From Candidatus Bathyarchaeia archaeon (GTDB taxonomy: Archaea > Thermoproteota > Bathyarchaeia > Bathyarchaeales > Bathyarchaeaceae), in the NCBI GenBank assembly GCA_035283685.1, contig DATETJ010000012.1:1-64000 (forward strand): DNA of 64,000 nt, written 5' to 3'. This document shows, in pieces, positions 1 through 7,128 of this stretch (positions are counted from its first letter, which is position 1; each line of letters starts with the position of its first letter). Below the pieces are notes generated by a model. That model was not told where the DNA came from and made no database searches. It saw only the letters and a list, made by a program, of their open reading frames with translations. Made by a program: the position numbers and the translations under genes.

Positions 1-317
1 GGCACGATGTTATAGCCTATCTCCGTTTCGCCCGCTGACAGAAAATGGGAAATAAAACCGATTTTTGTTCCATCCTTCTTCTCAATGAAAAACCATTGTG
101 CATCTTTAATATTGTCGTAGAGTCTTTCCAAGTCCACCATCGTCTCTTGTTTGAGATTCTCAAATTGACCACGGAAGTCAACGTTGTTGTCCCATTCGAG
201 GAGGATGGGCAAGTCTTGTTTCTCGACTATTCTGAGGCTAACATTCTTGCCTTCAAGCAACTTGATCCACTCATCCACGTGGTTACTTTTGGTTCCGCTA
301 TAACTTTTCTGCAGCAT
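1..317 (-). CDS. GNAT-family N-acetyltransferase, C-terminus cut by window edge
   Basis: The reverse strand is open from an ATG at 317 to the left edge of the window (105 residues, no stop seen). After about 20 residues it reads LEGKNVSLRIVEKQDLP, the usual opening of ribosomal-protein-type GNAT acetyltransferases. It ends with strands containing GFISHF and ETEIGYNIV, which normally lie just before the acetyl-CoA-binding motif A. That motif would be beyond the edge. A TTG closer to LEGKNV (KLLEGKNV) is an alternative start. The substrate cannot be told. The family call rests on this N-terminal half only. Confidence 0.7.
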   Translation of the reverse strand, partial: MLQKSYSGTKSNHVDEWIKLLEGKNVSLRIVEKQDLPILLEWDNNVDFRGQFENLKQETMVDLERLYDNIKDAQWFFIEKKDGTKIGFISHFLSAGETEIGYNIV

Positions 318-401
318 CGCAAAATTTGGGTTGGGGATAGAAATTCTATCCAACAAAATCAGCGAGCCGAAAAGACCATGGTTTATGGTTAATGTAGTTC
401 T

Positions 402-655
402 TGTTTCTCTTTGAGTGAGTCTAGGAATTTCTTGTTTGTTACTTGGAACCATAGGTCTCGTACTGTGTATAGTGGCTTCTCTGCGAATCTTGGTTCAACC
501 TTATAATCCGTTGAGTTCAAAGTATCTGCGTTCCTTCATAAGCTTCTCCAGCATCCTTGCGTTTTCAGCCGGGTCTTCAGAAAGCTTCACAACTGACTAC
601 ATCACGGGTCTTAGCCTCACCTATCTGAACAAAGCCATGGACAAACGGCGCCTCG
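402..655 (-). pseudogene. Frameshifted remnant of a DUF35 OB-fold protein (C-terminal part)
   Basis: About 250 bp on the minus strand closely match the 3' end of the intact DUF35 gene at 2393–2983. Shared stretches include those coding VQFWLD, KEAFR-like and the LMKERRYFEL region. In this copy one extra base lies within the stretch around 510 (aaccttataatccg against aacctttaaaccg), so the frame is broken, and there is no start or zinc ribbon. It lies directly downstream of the membrane-protein gene at 660. It is best read as a partial tandem duplication that has decayed. Confidence 0.75.
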
Positions 656-659
656 TCTA

Positions 660-1226
660 TTATTGAATAATGAAACTTCTCTCACGCCCAAAAACCCAAA
701 CATAATAATGGCCAGGAGGAGCCTGATATCGCGCTTCCGAGCCAATCCCACAAGTTTGATTCCAAACGAATCTTTCATGAGTATTAGCGTAAAATAACAT
801 TCCTAAGTATTCGCTGCCGCCTCTCTCAGACCACACCGCCATATACTTATTGAATTCTACAGTACTATTGGGTTTGGTATCATAGTATATCATGAAGCCC
901 CTCGGAACATGTATAGAAACAGGAATCACATTCATGTAGAATATTGAATAATCAATTTCCACTGGTTCCCCTATGCCATAGACTTCTTTGTTGATACTAA
1001 CAGAATACACCGGTCCACCAATCCACAAAACATGCGGGACCAAGATAACAACAATCAGAACAGCCCGAAACAAAATTCTTTTCACAAATGCAAAAAACAG
1101 AAAAATCAGTCCGCCTATAGTGAAAAAAAGACCATACATGAAAAGACCAATAGCTCCCACCCCTCTGCTTCCTCCAGCCAAAAAAAGCAAAATAATAGAA
1201 ACCCAAACCCACAGAAAATGACACAA
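660..1226 (-). CDS. Membrane protein with C-terminal extracytoplasmic beta domain
   Basis: This 188-residue protein has three predicted membrane segments (about residues 3–18, 24–46 and 51–72). A polar, beta-rich tail follows, with IGEPVEIDYSI and PVSIHVPRGF, resembling Ig-like proteinase-inhibitor folds. No function is recognised. The only start in this frame is a weak TTG at 1226. A better start lies upstream in another frame: ATG at 1260 with GGGAGG seven bases before it, reading MNMRVFFAVLGIVSFSVG. The two frames would join by loss of one T in a run of seven T, so the true gene may begin at 1260. Confidence 0.55.
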   Translation of the reverse strand: MCHFLWVWVSIILLFLAGGSRGVGAIGLFMYGLFFTIGGLIFLFFAFVKRILFRAVLIVVILVPHVLWIGGPVYSVSINKEVYGIGEPVEIDYSIFYMNVIPVSIHVPRGFMIYYDTKPNSTVEFNKYMAVWSERGGSEYLGMLFYANTHERFVWNQTCGIGSEARYQAPPGHYYVWVFGRERSFIIQ

Positions 1227-1536
1227 TTCCTAAAACAGCAAAAAATACTCTCATGTTCATCAAACATCCTCCCTAACGTCATGCTTTCTCATCCAGCGAA
1301 CCAGCTTGTAGACAAGAGAGAACATTGCTAAGAACATGTTCCACTAATCCTCAATCGTGCCATCCATATTAAAATCCCAGCTAGTCGCTCAAATGATTTT
1401 CCATGGGAATGCCTTTACAACGAAATGCAGAAAAGAGAACAGAATTTCTGTGCAAGCACACGATGCACATGATATGCAATACAACCAAAAACAAATAAGC
1501 GCGGCAGCCTTGGAAACGTCAGAAGAGGGCGTCGCA

Positions 1537-2097
1537 TTGAAGGTGCTCGTTGCCTACTACAGTGAAACTGGAAACACGGAGAAAATCGCAAAGGCGATAT
1601 ATGCAGAAGCTTCAAAAAAACATGACGCGCACATGAAGAGAATAAAGGACATCAACGCAAACACGTTGAATGATTATGATCTGGTTTTTCTGGGTTCCGC
1701 CTGTCACTCCTCAGATTTGGCAACGCCAGTCAAGAAAATCTTGAGGGCACTTCCAGAATCGCCAAAGTTCAAATTAGCAGGGTTCTTCACACACTCAACA
1801 TGGACTCCTGAACAAGACGGACATAGCACGCGCGCTCAAGCTCTTTTCGACAAGTGGGCATCCAAATGCATACACTCCTTCGAGAGCATATGCAAAGAAA
1901 AGCAAATCGCTTTCAAAGGATACTACCACTGTCAAGGTGCACCCAGCCGCCCAATCCAAACATTCATACGCACTACAATAATCAAGTCGGATGATGAATG
2001 GGAACCGTACATGCGAGAAGCCCAAAAACATCCTAATCAAGAGGATATTGAAAAGGCTTCAGATTTCGCACGAAAGATAATGTCCATGTCAAATTGA
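1537..2097 (+). CDS. Flavodoxin-family protein
   Basis: The product (186 residues from TTG 1537) opens with KVLVAYYSETGNTEKIAKAI, the FMN phosphate-binding loop S/T-x-T-G-N-T of flavodoxins. LVFLGSACHSSDLATPVKK and the FTHSTW loop follow, at the positions of the two flavin-flanking loops. It is likely a cytoplasmic FMN electron carrier or NADPH-dependent FMN-reductase-like protein. The frame is open back to 1357, but those 60 residues look non-coding. TTG 1537, with GAGGG about seven bases upstream, places the start just where the family begins. Confidence 0.75.
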   Translation: MKVLVAYYSETGNTEKIAKAIYAEASKKHDAHMKRIKDINANTLNDYDLVFLGSACHSSDLATPVKKILRALPESPKFKLAGFFTHSTWTPEQDGHSTRAQALFDKWASKCIHSFESICKEKQIAFKGYYHCQGAPSRPIQTFIRTTIIKSDDEWEPYMREAQKHPNQEDIEKASDFARKIMSMSN

Positions 2098-2165
2098 TGC
2101 AGGCAATCTACTGTAGGCGCACATAAGAATTCTGTCCACAGTGCGTATTTCTTAAACAATCGCCT

Positions 2166-2396
2166 TCATTTGCTTTCTTCCTTGTCTTCTACCCACCAGA
2201 CCCAAGAATCCGTGGAGCGCTTTCCTTTAATCGTCCCGCGGAGTCTCATCAGGTTCAATACAATTATATTGTCAGACATACAACGCGGAACTCGTTTATG
2301 AACCTCCAGCGACAGTTCCTTCGTGGTCAAGGGTTTTTTCGCTTCCCTTAGGATAGACACAATGAGCGCTGGTCCAACTTTTTTTGATTCACTCAT
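2166..2396 (-). CDS. Small winged-helix-like protein of the thiolase operon
   Basis: The gene codes for 76 residues. The segment LIVSILREAKKPLTTKELSLEVHKRV followed by a basic RLRGTIKGKR and SWVWW turn reads like a winged helix-turn-helix with a short wing. Its ATG overlaps the TGA of the DUF35 gene (ATGA at 2393–2396), so the two are translationally coupled. It may be a DNA-binding regulator of this operon or a small structural subunit. No named family is recognised. Confidence 0.6.
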   Translation of the reverse strand: MSESKKVGPALIVSILREAKKPLTTKELSLEVHKRVPRCMSDNIIVLNLMRLRGTIKGKRSTDSWVWWVEDKEESK

Positions 2397-2983
2397 TTAA
2401 TTCTGTGTCTCTCTTTCAGTGAGTCCAGGAATTTCTTGTCTGATACTTGGAACCACAGGTCGCGCACAGTGTAAAGCGGTTTCTCTGCGAATCGGGGTTC
2501 AACCTTTAAACCGTTGAGTTCAAAGTATCTGCGTTCCTTCATGAGTTTCTCCAGCATCTGTGCGTTTTCAGCTGGGTCTTCTGACAGTTTAACAACTGAT
2601 GACATGACGGTTTTGGCTTCCCCGATCTGAATAAAGCCCAAGATAAACGGTACTTCATCTATGAAGGCTCTTCCAGCAAACGCACAGATCGACGACGTCT
2701 TTATGTGAGCTGGCTGCTTCGTGTAGTCAACCCACTCCATATTCGTTGTCTGACAGTCGGGGCAGAAGGGTCGCGGTGGCAGAAAGACTCCGTGCTCCTT
2801 GCAGCGCGTAGCGTAAATCTTCTTTTTCTCAGCTAAAGCACGGAAATATCGACTATTCTTCCCATACGCCTTAAACTGGTAAGTCGTGTAATCCCGCATC
2901 GAAACAACTAAGTCGTCGTGTCCCATCAAGCGCTTACTGCCAGGCTGCACAATACCTTTAACATTGAGTTTCTTCGTGTCCAT
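2393..2983 (-). CDS. DUF35 OB-fold/zinc-ribbon acyl-CoA-associated protein
   Basis: The product (196 residues) has a rubredoxin-like zinc ribbon (C61, H64, C74, C77 within TRCKEHG…FCPDC) followed by an OB-fold domain (about 85–170). This is the architecture of DUF35 proteins that sit beside thiolases and, in methanogens, bridge acetoacetyl-CoA thiolase and HMG-CoA synthase around a shared CoA site. It starts one base after the thiolase-like gene ends, so a complex with that protein is the natural reading. A decayed partial copy is at 402–655. The second ligand is His rather than Cys, which is unusual. Confidence 0.85.
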   Translation of the reverse strand: MDTKKLNVKGIVQPGSKRLMGHDDLVVSMRDYTTYQFKAYGKNSRYFRALAEKKKIYATRCKEHGVFLPPRPFCPDCQTTNMEWVDYTKQPAHIKTSSICAFAGRAFIDEVPFILGFIQIGEAKTVMSSVVKLSEDPAENAQMLEKLMKERRYFELNGLKVEPRFAEKPLYTVRDLWFQVSDKKFLDSLKERHRIK

Positions 2984-2984
2984 C

Positions 2985-4457
2985 TTAGTTTGGCCTCCTG
3001 ATCAAACCTGACTCCCAACCCGCAAGCGGTTTCATGCGCTCCAAATCGCTCTCAACATTGCTCAGTATCGTGTACGTGACGTGAGAACCCGTGCCAGCGT
3101 GAGAATGCCCTGCGCCTCTCTTAGCATTCGATATCTGAATAGGTCTTGGAACATTACGGTTACCGTTGTATGGTTTGAATTTTTCATTCCACTTCTTGAA
3201 AACCTTGTCAACGTCGCCGCGCAGTTGCAAGTATGTGAAGTAGATTTGCCACACGCCTGATGAACCAACCCCGTGTCCCATGCCGATTAAGCCCCCGCTT
3301 GGGTTTATGGGCACTTCGCCGTCAAGGTCAGCTGCGCCGCTCATTACGAATTCGCCGCCTTTTCCATATGGACACAAGCCTAAATCCTCGTAGGTTTGTA
3401 TCTCAGATGAGCTGAAGGCGTCGTGAATTTCGATGATGTCCAGTTCTTTGAGCGGATTCTTGATGTCTGCCATGTAGTAGGCTTGTTTCGCCGACATTCT
3501 TCCTGCTCTGAACGAGTTTTGCCCAGGATATCTCAACTTCTTGTAGCGTTCCTGCGTTGCCTTATCCTCGTGACGCAGAACCAGGTCATATTTGTGCAAG
3601 CCGCCGACTGTATCGTACCTGTCGCCGGGTCGCATGGTGTCTGTGCCCATGCCTGTTCCGGTGATCCATATCGGCTTGTCCACAAGTTTCTCAGCTGTTT
3701 CCTTTGAAGCCAAGAACACGACGGCGGCTCCATCGGACATGAGGCAGCAGTTTCTCAGCCGTAAAGGCGTAGCACAATAGCCGGATTCAAGGACTTGTTT
3801 AACTGTTATTTCGCCAGTGACGTTTTCTTTGGAATCTTTGACACACCACGGATTAAGCCAGCTTGTCTGCGCAAAAGGATTTGACTGAGCATTCTTTCGG
3901 TTCTTAACCGAGACTTCTGCCATGTGGCGCTCAAAGGTGTCGACTGGTATCTGGAATGTTTTGGCGTATTCCGCAGCCATCGCAGCATAGTAAGCCGTGT
4001 AGTAGCCGCCGTTTGCAAAGTCCCAATCTGTGTCAGAAGCTAACGCGATGTACTCGTTTCCTTCAGCAGTGTCGACTAACGACATTTTCTCGAATCCCAT
4101 AACAGCAACCAAGTCAGCGAGACCCGAGGCTACTAGGGCGTAGCCGTTTTGAACGCCGATGCCGCCTGTTGCTCCTCCTCCTATGGCTCTGTAGCTTCTT
4201 TTTGGGTTGAGTCCAAGTGAATCAGCGATCATTGCTTCGCCCAGCAGTTGCCCTGCAAAATGGTCGCTGAAATAAGAGACAACCAGCGCGTCGATGTATG
4301 CGTTGGAGAAAGGCTTTCCCATCTGTTCGCTGAGGTCTTCGCGCGCCATGTTGTAAGCTTCGACACATTGATCAGTTATGTTGAGATCCGGTCTGGCTTT
4401 CGAATGCGCTATAACTCCGCCACCTATGACCGCAACTTCCCTTGGCTTGAAATTCAT
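2985..4457 (-). CDS. Thiolase-family protein lacking the nucleophilic cysteine
   Basis: This 490-residue protein has the SCP-x/archaeal thiolase fold: GFEKMS (about 121–126), EIHDAFSSSE (343–352) and NPSGGLIGMGHGVGSSG (385–401). Against archaeal acetoacetyl-CoA thiolases without gaps, the nucleophile (RVEAAC) falls on Gly95 in RAIGGGATGG. His345 and His395 are kept. Without the cysteine, ordinary Claisen condensation or thiolysis seems unlikely. It may be a structural or acyl-CoA-binding partner of the DUF35 protein encoded next, or a different C–C enzyme. The start ATG 4457 agrees with the family N-terminus. Confidence 0.85.
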   Translation of the reverse strand: MNFKPREVAVIGGGVIAHSKARPDLNITDQCVEAYNMAREDLSEQMGKPFSNAYIDALVVSYFSDHFAGQLLGEAMIADSLGLNPKRSYRAIGGGATGGIGVQNGYALVASGLADLVAVMGFEKMSLVDTAEGNEYIALASDTDWDFANGGYYTAYYAAMAAEYAKTFQIPVDTFERHMAEVSVKNRKNAQSNPFAQTSWLNPWCVKDSKENVTGEITVKQVLESGYCATPLRLRNCCLMSDGAAVVFLASKETAEKLVDKPIWITGTGMGTDTMRPGDRYDTVGGLHKYDLVLRHEDKATQERYKKLRYPGQNSFRAGRMSAKQAYYMADIKNPLKELDIIEIHDAFSSSEIQTYEDLGLCPYGKGGEFVMSGAADLDGEVPINPSGGLIGMGHGVGSSGVWQIYFTYLQLRGDVDKVFKKWNEKFKPYNGNRNVPRPIQISNAKRGAGHSHAGTGSHVTYTILSNVESDLERMKPLAGWESGLIRRPN

Positions 4458-4564
4458 GTGTTATCATACTCCGAAGAGATTTAGCATATACCCTAGGAGC
4501 GTTTTAAAATGTTTTCGCAGATAACTCGGTTCTAATCCTGCTTCAAGTACTCGTTTTTTCCAGC

Positions 4565-5005
4565 CTAAAGGCGGCTCATCTGAGGCCTGGTGAGCATGCT
4601 GACAACCACAAAATACATGCAGCCCAAAGCTATCCTCAACAACAATATCTGCGCCAAAGCCGGAGAAAGCGGAACCAAGAAATTCATGATCACCGTAGAA
4701 ACATATACTCCCTGAAGTATGAAAAACCAGTAGATTGGAATCATCAAGATCTGTCTTGTCCACCTGAGCTTCCACTTTTCAACAAAGAGCTTTTTGATGC
4801 GGATCACGGTGTACATGAAAGCTAGGAATATAACGGAGGCTGAGACTGCGAGAGGAAACAGCCCATAAGATCCATATTGCTCTAGCATCGGTCGAGCCAA
4901 GATTCCTACTTCCTGCCCACCCCGCGCTAACGAGAAAAGCGTTGACAACAAGTCGGCGGCTGGAAGAAGCGGCAAAACTAAGAGAACCTTGTCGATCCTG
5001 TCCAC
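4565..5005 (-). CDS. Four-helix membrane protein, unknown
   Basis: The product (146 residues) has predicted membrane segments near residues 7–25, 47–67, 85–107 and 113–137, with a basic loop (RIKKLFVEKWKLRW) between the second and third. It lies 107 bases upstream of the thiolase-like gene on the same strand and could be the first gene of that transcript. No family or function is recognised. Confidence 0.6.
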   Translation of the reverse strand: MDRIDKVLLVLPLLPAADLLSTLFSLARGGQEVGILARPMLEQYGSYGLFPLAVSASVIFLAFMYTVIRIKKLFVEKWKLRWTRQILMIPIYWFFILQGVYVSTVIMNFLVPLSPALAQILLLRIALGCMYFVVVSMLTRPQMSRL

Positions 5006-5133
5006 GCAATTCCCTTCTCTCTCAGAAGCATTATGTTGGGCATGTAGAGGTATTAATGCCTAATGTTCACCAGCGTGAAGATAAGCAGTTTAATAAACAC
5101 GGGAATAAGCTTGTAATGAAACTCTGATTTAAT

Positions 5134-5221
5134 GCCGGGGTGGCGGAGTGGATAACGCGCAGGCCTTGAGAGCCTGTGGCCTTTCGGGGCCGCATGGGTT
5201 CGAATCCCATCCCCGGCGCCA
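5134..5221 (+). tRNA. tRNA-Ser(UGA), CCA encoded
   Basis: The acceptor arm pairs GCCGGGG (5134–5140) with CCCCGGC (5211–5217). G is the discriminator and CCA is encoded (5219–5221). The anticodon stem CAGGC/GCCTG encloses loop CTTGAGA, giving anticodon TGA. A long variable arm (GGCC-TTTC-GGGGCC region) and T-arm GGTTCGAATCC confirm a type II serine tRNA. No intron is seen. Its 3' end is repeated at 5793–5806. Confidence 0.95.
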
Positions 5222-5222
5222 A
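5209..5222 (+). repeat. Putative attachment-site copy 1 (tRNA-Ser 3' end)
   Basis: The last bases of the tRNA, TCCCCGGCGCCAA (5210–5222), recur exactly at 5794–5806. tRNA 3' ends are classic archaeal integration sites. This would be the copy retained in the functional tRNA. Confidence 0.6.
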
Positions 5223-5238
5223 AATATATCTCATTTTA

Positions 5239-5481
5239 TTAAGCTGTCACAGCCAACTTTTCCGTATTTAGTATCTTGTTCACAAGTTGTTTCCCTAAAT
5301 TTCTTGATGCGTCAAGAATCTCTATTCCAATTATACGCCCACGTTTATCAAGATCTATGATAACGTTTTCCGCAAGCTCTTCGCTAATTTCGTATCTGGC
5401 TTTTCTAAGCCAGATATACATCGCGTCGGCTTTCGAGTCGTATTCAACCCTTATCATCTTCGCAAAGGTCTCCTCGTCCAA
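5239..5481 (-). CDS. DUF2283 domain protein (antitoxin-like partner)
   Basis: The product (80 residues) carries the DUF2283 pattern: IRVEYDSKADAMYIWL at the start, then ISEELAENVIIDLDKRGRIIGIEILDAS. In other genomes DUF2283 genes commonly pair with DUF4258 genes in toxin–antitoxin-like units. Here it overlaps the end of a DUF4258 gene by 28 bases, in the same order. MIRVEYDS, eight residues in, is an alternative start. It lies between the tRNA-Ser gene and a second copy of that tRNA's 3' end. Confidence 0.8.
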   Translation of the reverse strand: MDEETFAKMIRVEYDSKADAMYIWLRKARYEISEELAENVIIDLDKRGRIIGIEILDASRNLGKQLVNKILNTEKLAVTA

Positions 5482-5687
5482 TAAACTGTAACAACTGTTA
5501 TTTTATCATTACTCTTTTCATAAATTACCTTGAGAAACTTATCGCCATACTTCTTCAATGCAACCGACCTGCCAAGACGCGCAATAAAACTGAAATCCGG
5601 GTTTTGAATGGTGCCTTCTACATTGGCTTCTGATATCATTCTATGCCTCATCCGAAATATCGCGTGTTCCGTGTAGTCAATTGCCAT
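5454..5687 (-). CDS. DUF4258 domain protein (RelE/BrnT-like toxin candidate)
   Basis: The product (77 residues) starts with DYTEHAIFRMRHRMISEANVEGTIQNPD and ends with LKVIYEKSNDKITVVTVYW. This is the DUF4258 layout: the H-A-x-x-R-M-x-x-R helix, then a small beta sheet, similar to RelE-type mRNA interferases. It is the upstream member of an overlapping pair with the DUF2283 gene. Toxin activity is inferred from the pairing, not shown. Confidence 0.8.
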   Translation of the reverse strand: MAIDYTEHAIFRMRHRMISEANVEGTIQNPDFSFIARLGRSVALKKYGDKFLKVIYEKSNDKITVVTVYWTRRPLRR

Positions 5688-5792
5688 TTCTATTCGATAC
5701 GTGTTCTTCAGCGCTGAACATAAAATACTTACTGAATGCTTGCGTTCTAAGATTTTGAATTCGCCGAGAATTTAAACCGAGATGTAAACCTA

Positions 5793-5806
5793 TTCCCCGG
5801 CGCCAA
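5793..5806 (+). repeat. Putative attachment-site copy 2 (tRNA-Ser 3'-end repeat)
   Basis: TCCCCGGCGCCAA at 5794–5806 duplicates the end of the tRNA-Ser gene, without the rest of a tRNA around it. The repeat spans 584 bases and brackets only the DUF4258/DUF2283 pair. That suggests the remnant of a small or mostly deleted integrated element. Confidence 0.6.
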
Positions 5807-5899
5807 CCACACGGTTAATCTCATAGAGCCTTAGAAGGTTTTAAATTCGGTTTGAAAGCATCTTTGAACGATTTATGGTTTGGGAGGTGAAAGCAGAGA

Positions 5900-6109
5900 A
5901 TGACGCAGGTTGTTGAGAAAGGCCTTAGGAAAATGGGTGTGACCGTGTCCAAGCCTATTCTTGCTGCCATAACATTGATCTTTGGACTCTTGGTGATTTT
6001 CGTGCCGTGGTCGCTGAATTTCGTTGTGGGCATCTACTTGATAATCCAAGGTGTTCTGCTGTTGACTGAGTATTACGAGCTTCAGAGTCGCCCAGCAACA
6101 AGCACCTAG
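5900..6109 (+). CDS. Small two-helix membrane protein
   Basis: The product (69 residues) has two hydrophobic segments (about 18–34 and 36–55) joined by a tight turn, with a PWSLNFVVGIYLIIQGVLLL pattern like the DUF3096-type small membrane proteins found in many archaea. A strong Shine-Dalgarno (GGGAGGTGA) lies about 10 bases before the ATG. Role unknown. Confidence 0.7.
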   Translation: MTQVVEKGLRKMGVTVSKPILAAITLIFGLLVIFVPWSLNFVVGIYLIIQGVLLLTEYYELQSRPATST

Positions 6110-6172
6110 CTGCGAGCTAGAATACCTAGAATCAGAAACTCGACATTCTTGACCCTTAGCCGTGCGCCTAAA

Positions 6173-6182
6173 GCCTTATAGG
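6173..6182 (+). promoter_or_regulatory. TATA box for the nfnA-nfnB transcript
   Basis: GCCTTATAGG lies about 45–54 bases before the ATG at 6227, which gives a start of transcription near 6207 and a short leader. Confidence 0.45.
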
Positions 6183-6226
6183 CTTAATGTTGTTTTTTAT
6201 AGACTTCAACATTCCAAAGGCGCCTC

Positions 6227-7096
6227 ATGTTGTACAGAGTGCTTGTTAAGCAGGACCTTGCTCCTCAAGTCAAGCTTTTGAAGGTACGCGCGCCAGCAAT
6301 CGCCCAAAAGGCCAAACCGGGGCAGTTTGTTATAGTAATCGTGGACGAGCGCGGCGAGAGAGTTCCGTTGACGCTGGTGGATTGGAATAAGGAGAACGGT
6401 GACGTAACACTTGTTTTCCAAGAGGTGGGCATGTCAACTCGAAAATTGGGCTCACTTGATGTCGGCGATGAAATACTGCACGTTCTTGGTCCGTTGGGAA
6501 ATCCCAGCGACACAAATTACCAAGGCACTGTAGCTGTTGTCTGCGGAGGCGTGGGCACTGCGGCTGCTTATCCCGTAGCAAAAGCGCTCAAAGCCCAAGG
6601 CAATGAAGTGATCTCAATAATGGGCGCTAGGAATAAGGATTTACTGATTCTAGAGAGTGAAATGAAAAACGTTTCCGACCAGCTCCATATTTCAACCGAC
6701 GACGGCTCGAAAGGACACAAAGGCTTCGTCAGCGAAGTGCTGAAGTCGCTGATAACGCAAGGAACCAAACTGAACTCTGTCTACGCTGTCGGACCACCAC
6801 TCATGATGAGGGCTGTGACTGAGGTTACACGACCGTACGGCATCAAGACAATTGTAAGCCTTAACCCCATTATGGTGGATGGCATGGGAATGTGCGGCGC
6901 GTGCCGAGTAGGCGTGGGCGGACAGACTAAGTTCGCGTGTGTTGATGGTCCAGAATTTGACGGACATAATGTTGACTTCAACGAATTGATTAACCGTCTT
7001 CGGATGTATCAGGCTGAAGAAAAGTTAGCCAACCAGTTCCATGAGAGTCATGATGGACTTGTCGCGTCAAAAACTAAGAGAAAAAGCGTCCCCTAA
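6227..7096 (+). CDS. NfnA/SudB-like ferredoxin–NAD(P) reductase alpha subunit
   Basis: The product (289 residues) is a ferredoxin-reductase-type flavoprotein. An FAD-binding barrel (about 1–95) is followed by a nucleotide-binding fold with VAVVCGGVGTAAAYPVAKAL (about 103–122). A C-terminal [2Fe-2S] loop, MVDGMGMCGACRVGVGG…FACVD, has C223, C226 and C238 with D218 as likely fourth ligand. This is the alpha subunit of NADH-dependent ferredoxin:NADP oxidoreductase (flavin-based electron bifurcation) or of sulfide dehydrogenase. The beta partner follows 32 bases downstream. Confidence 0.88.
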   Translation: MLYRVLVKQDLAPQVKLLKVRAPAIAQKAKPGQFVIVIVDERGERVPLTLVDWNKENGDVTLVFQEVGMSTRKLGSLDVGDEILHVLGPLGNPSDTNYQGTVAVVCGGVGTAAAYPVAKALKAQGNEVISIMGARNKDLLILESEMKNVSDQLHISTDDGSKGHKGFVSEVLKSLITQGTKLNSVYAVGPPLMMRAVTEVTRPYGIKTIVSLNPIMVDGMGMCGACRVGVGGQTKFACVDGPEFDGHNVDFNELINRLRMYQAEEKLANQFHESHDGLVASKTKRKSVP

Positions 7097-7128
7097 TTGT
7101 CCCTTTTGGAGATATCGGTGACCACGCC

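Noticed and set aside
415-666. Plus-strand frame with a hydrophobic product
   Set aside because: It is the antisense of the decayed DUF35 copy. Its apparent membrane segment is a shadow of that sequence.
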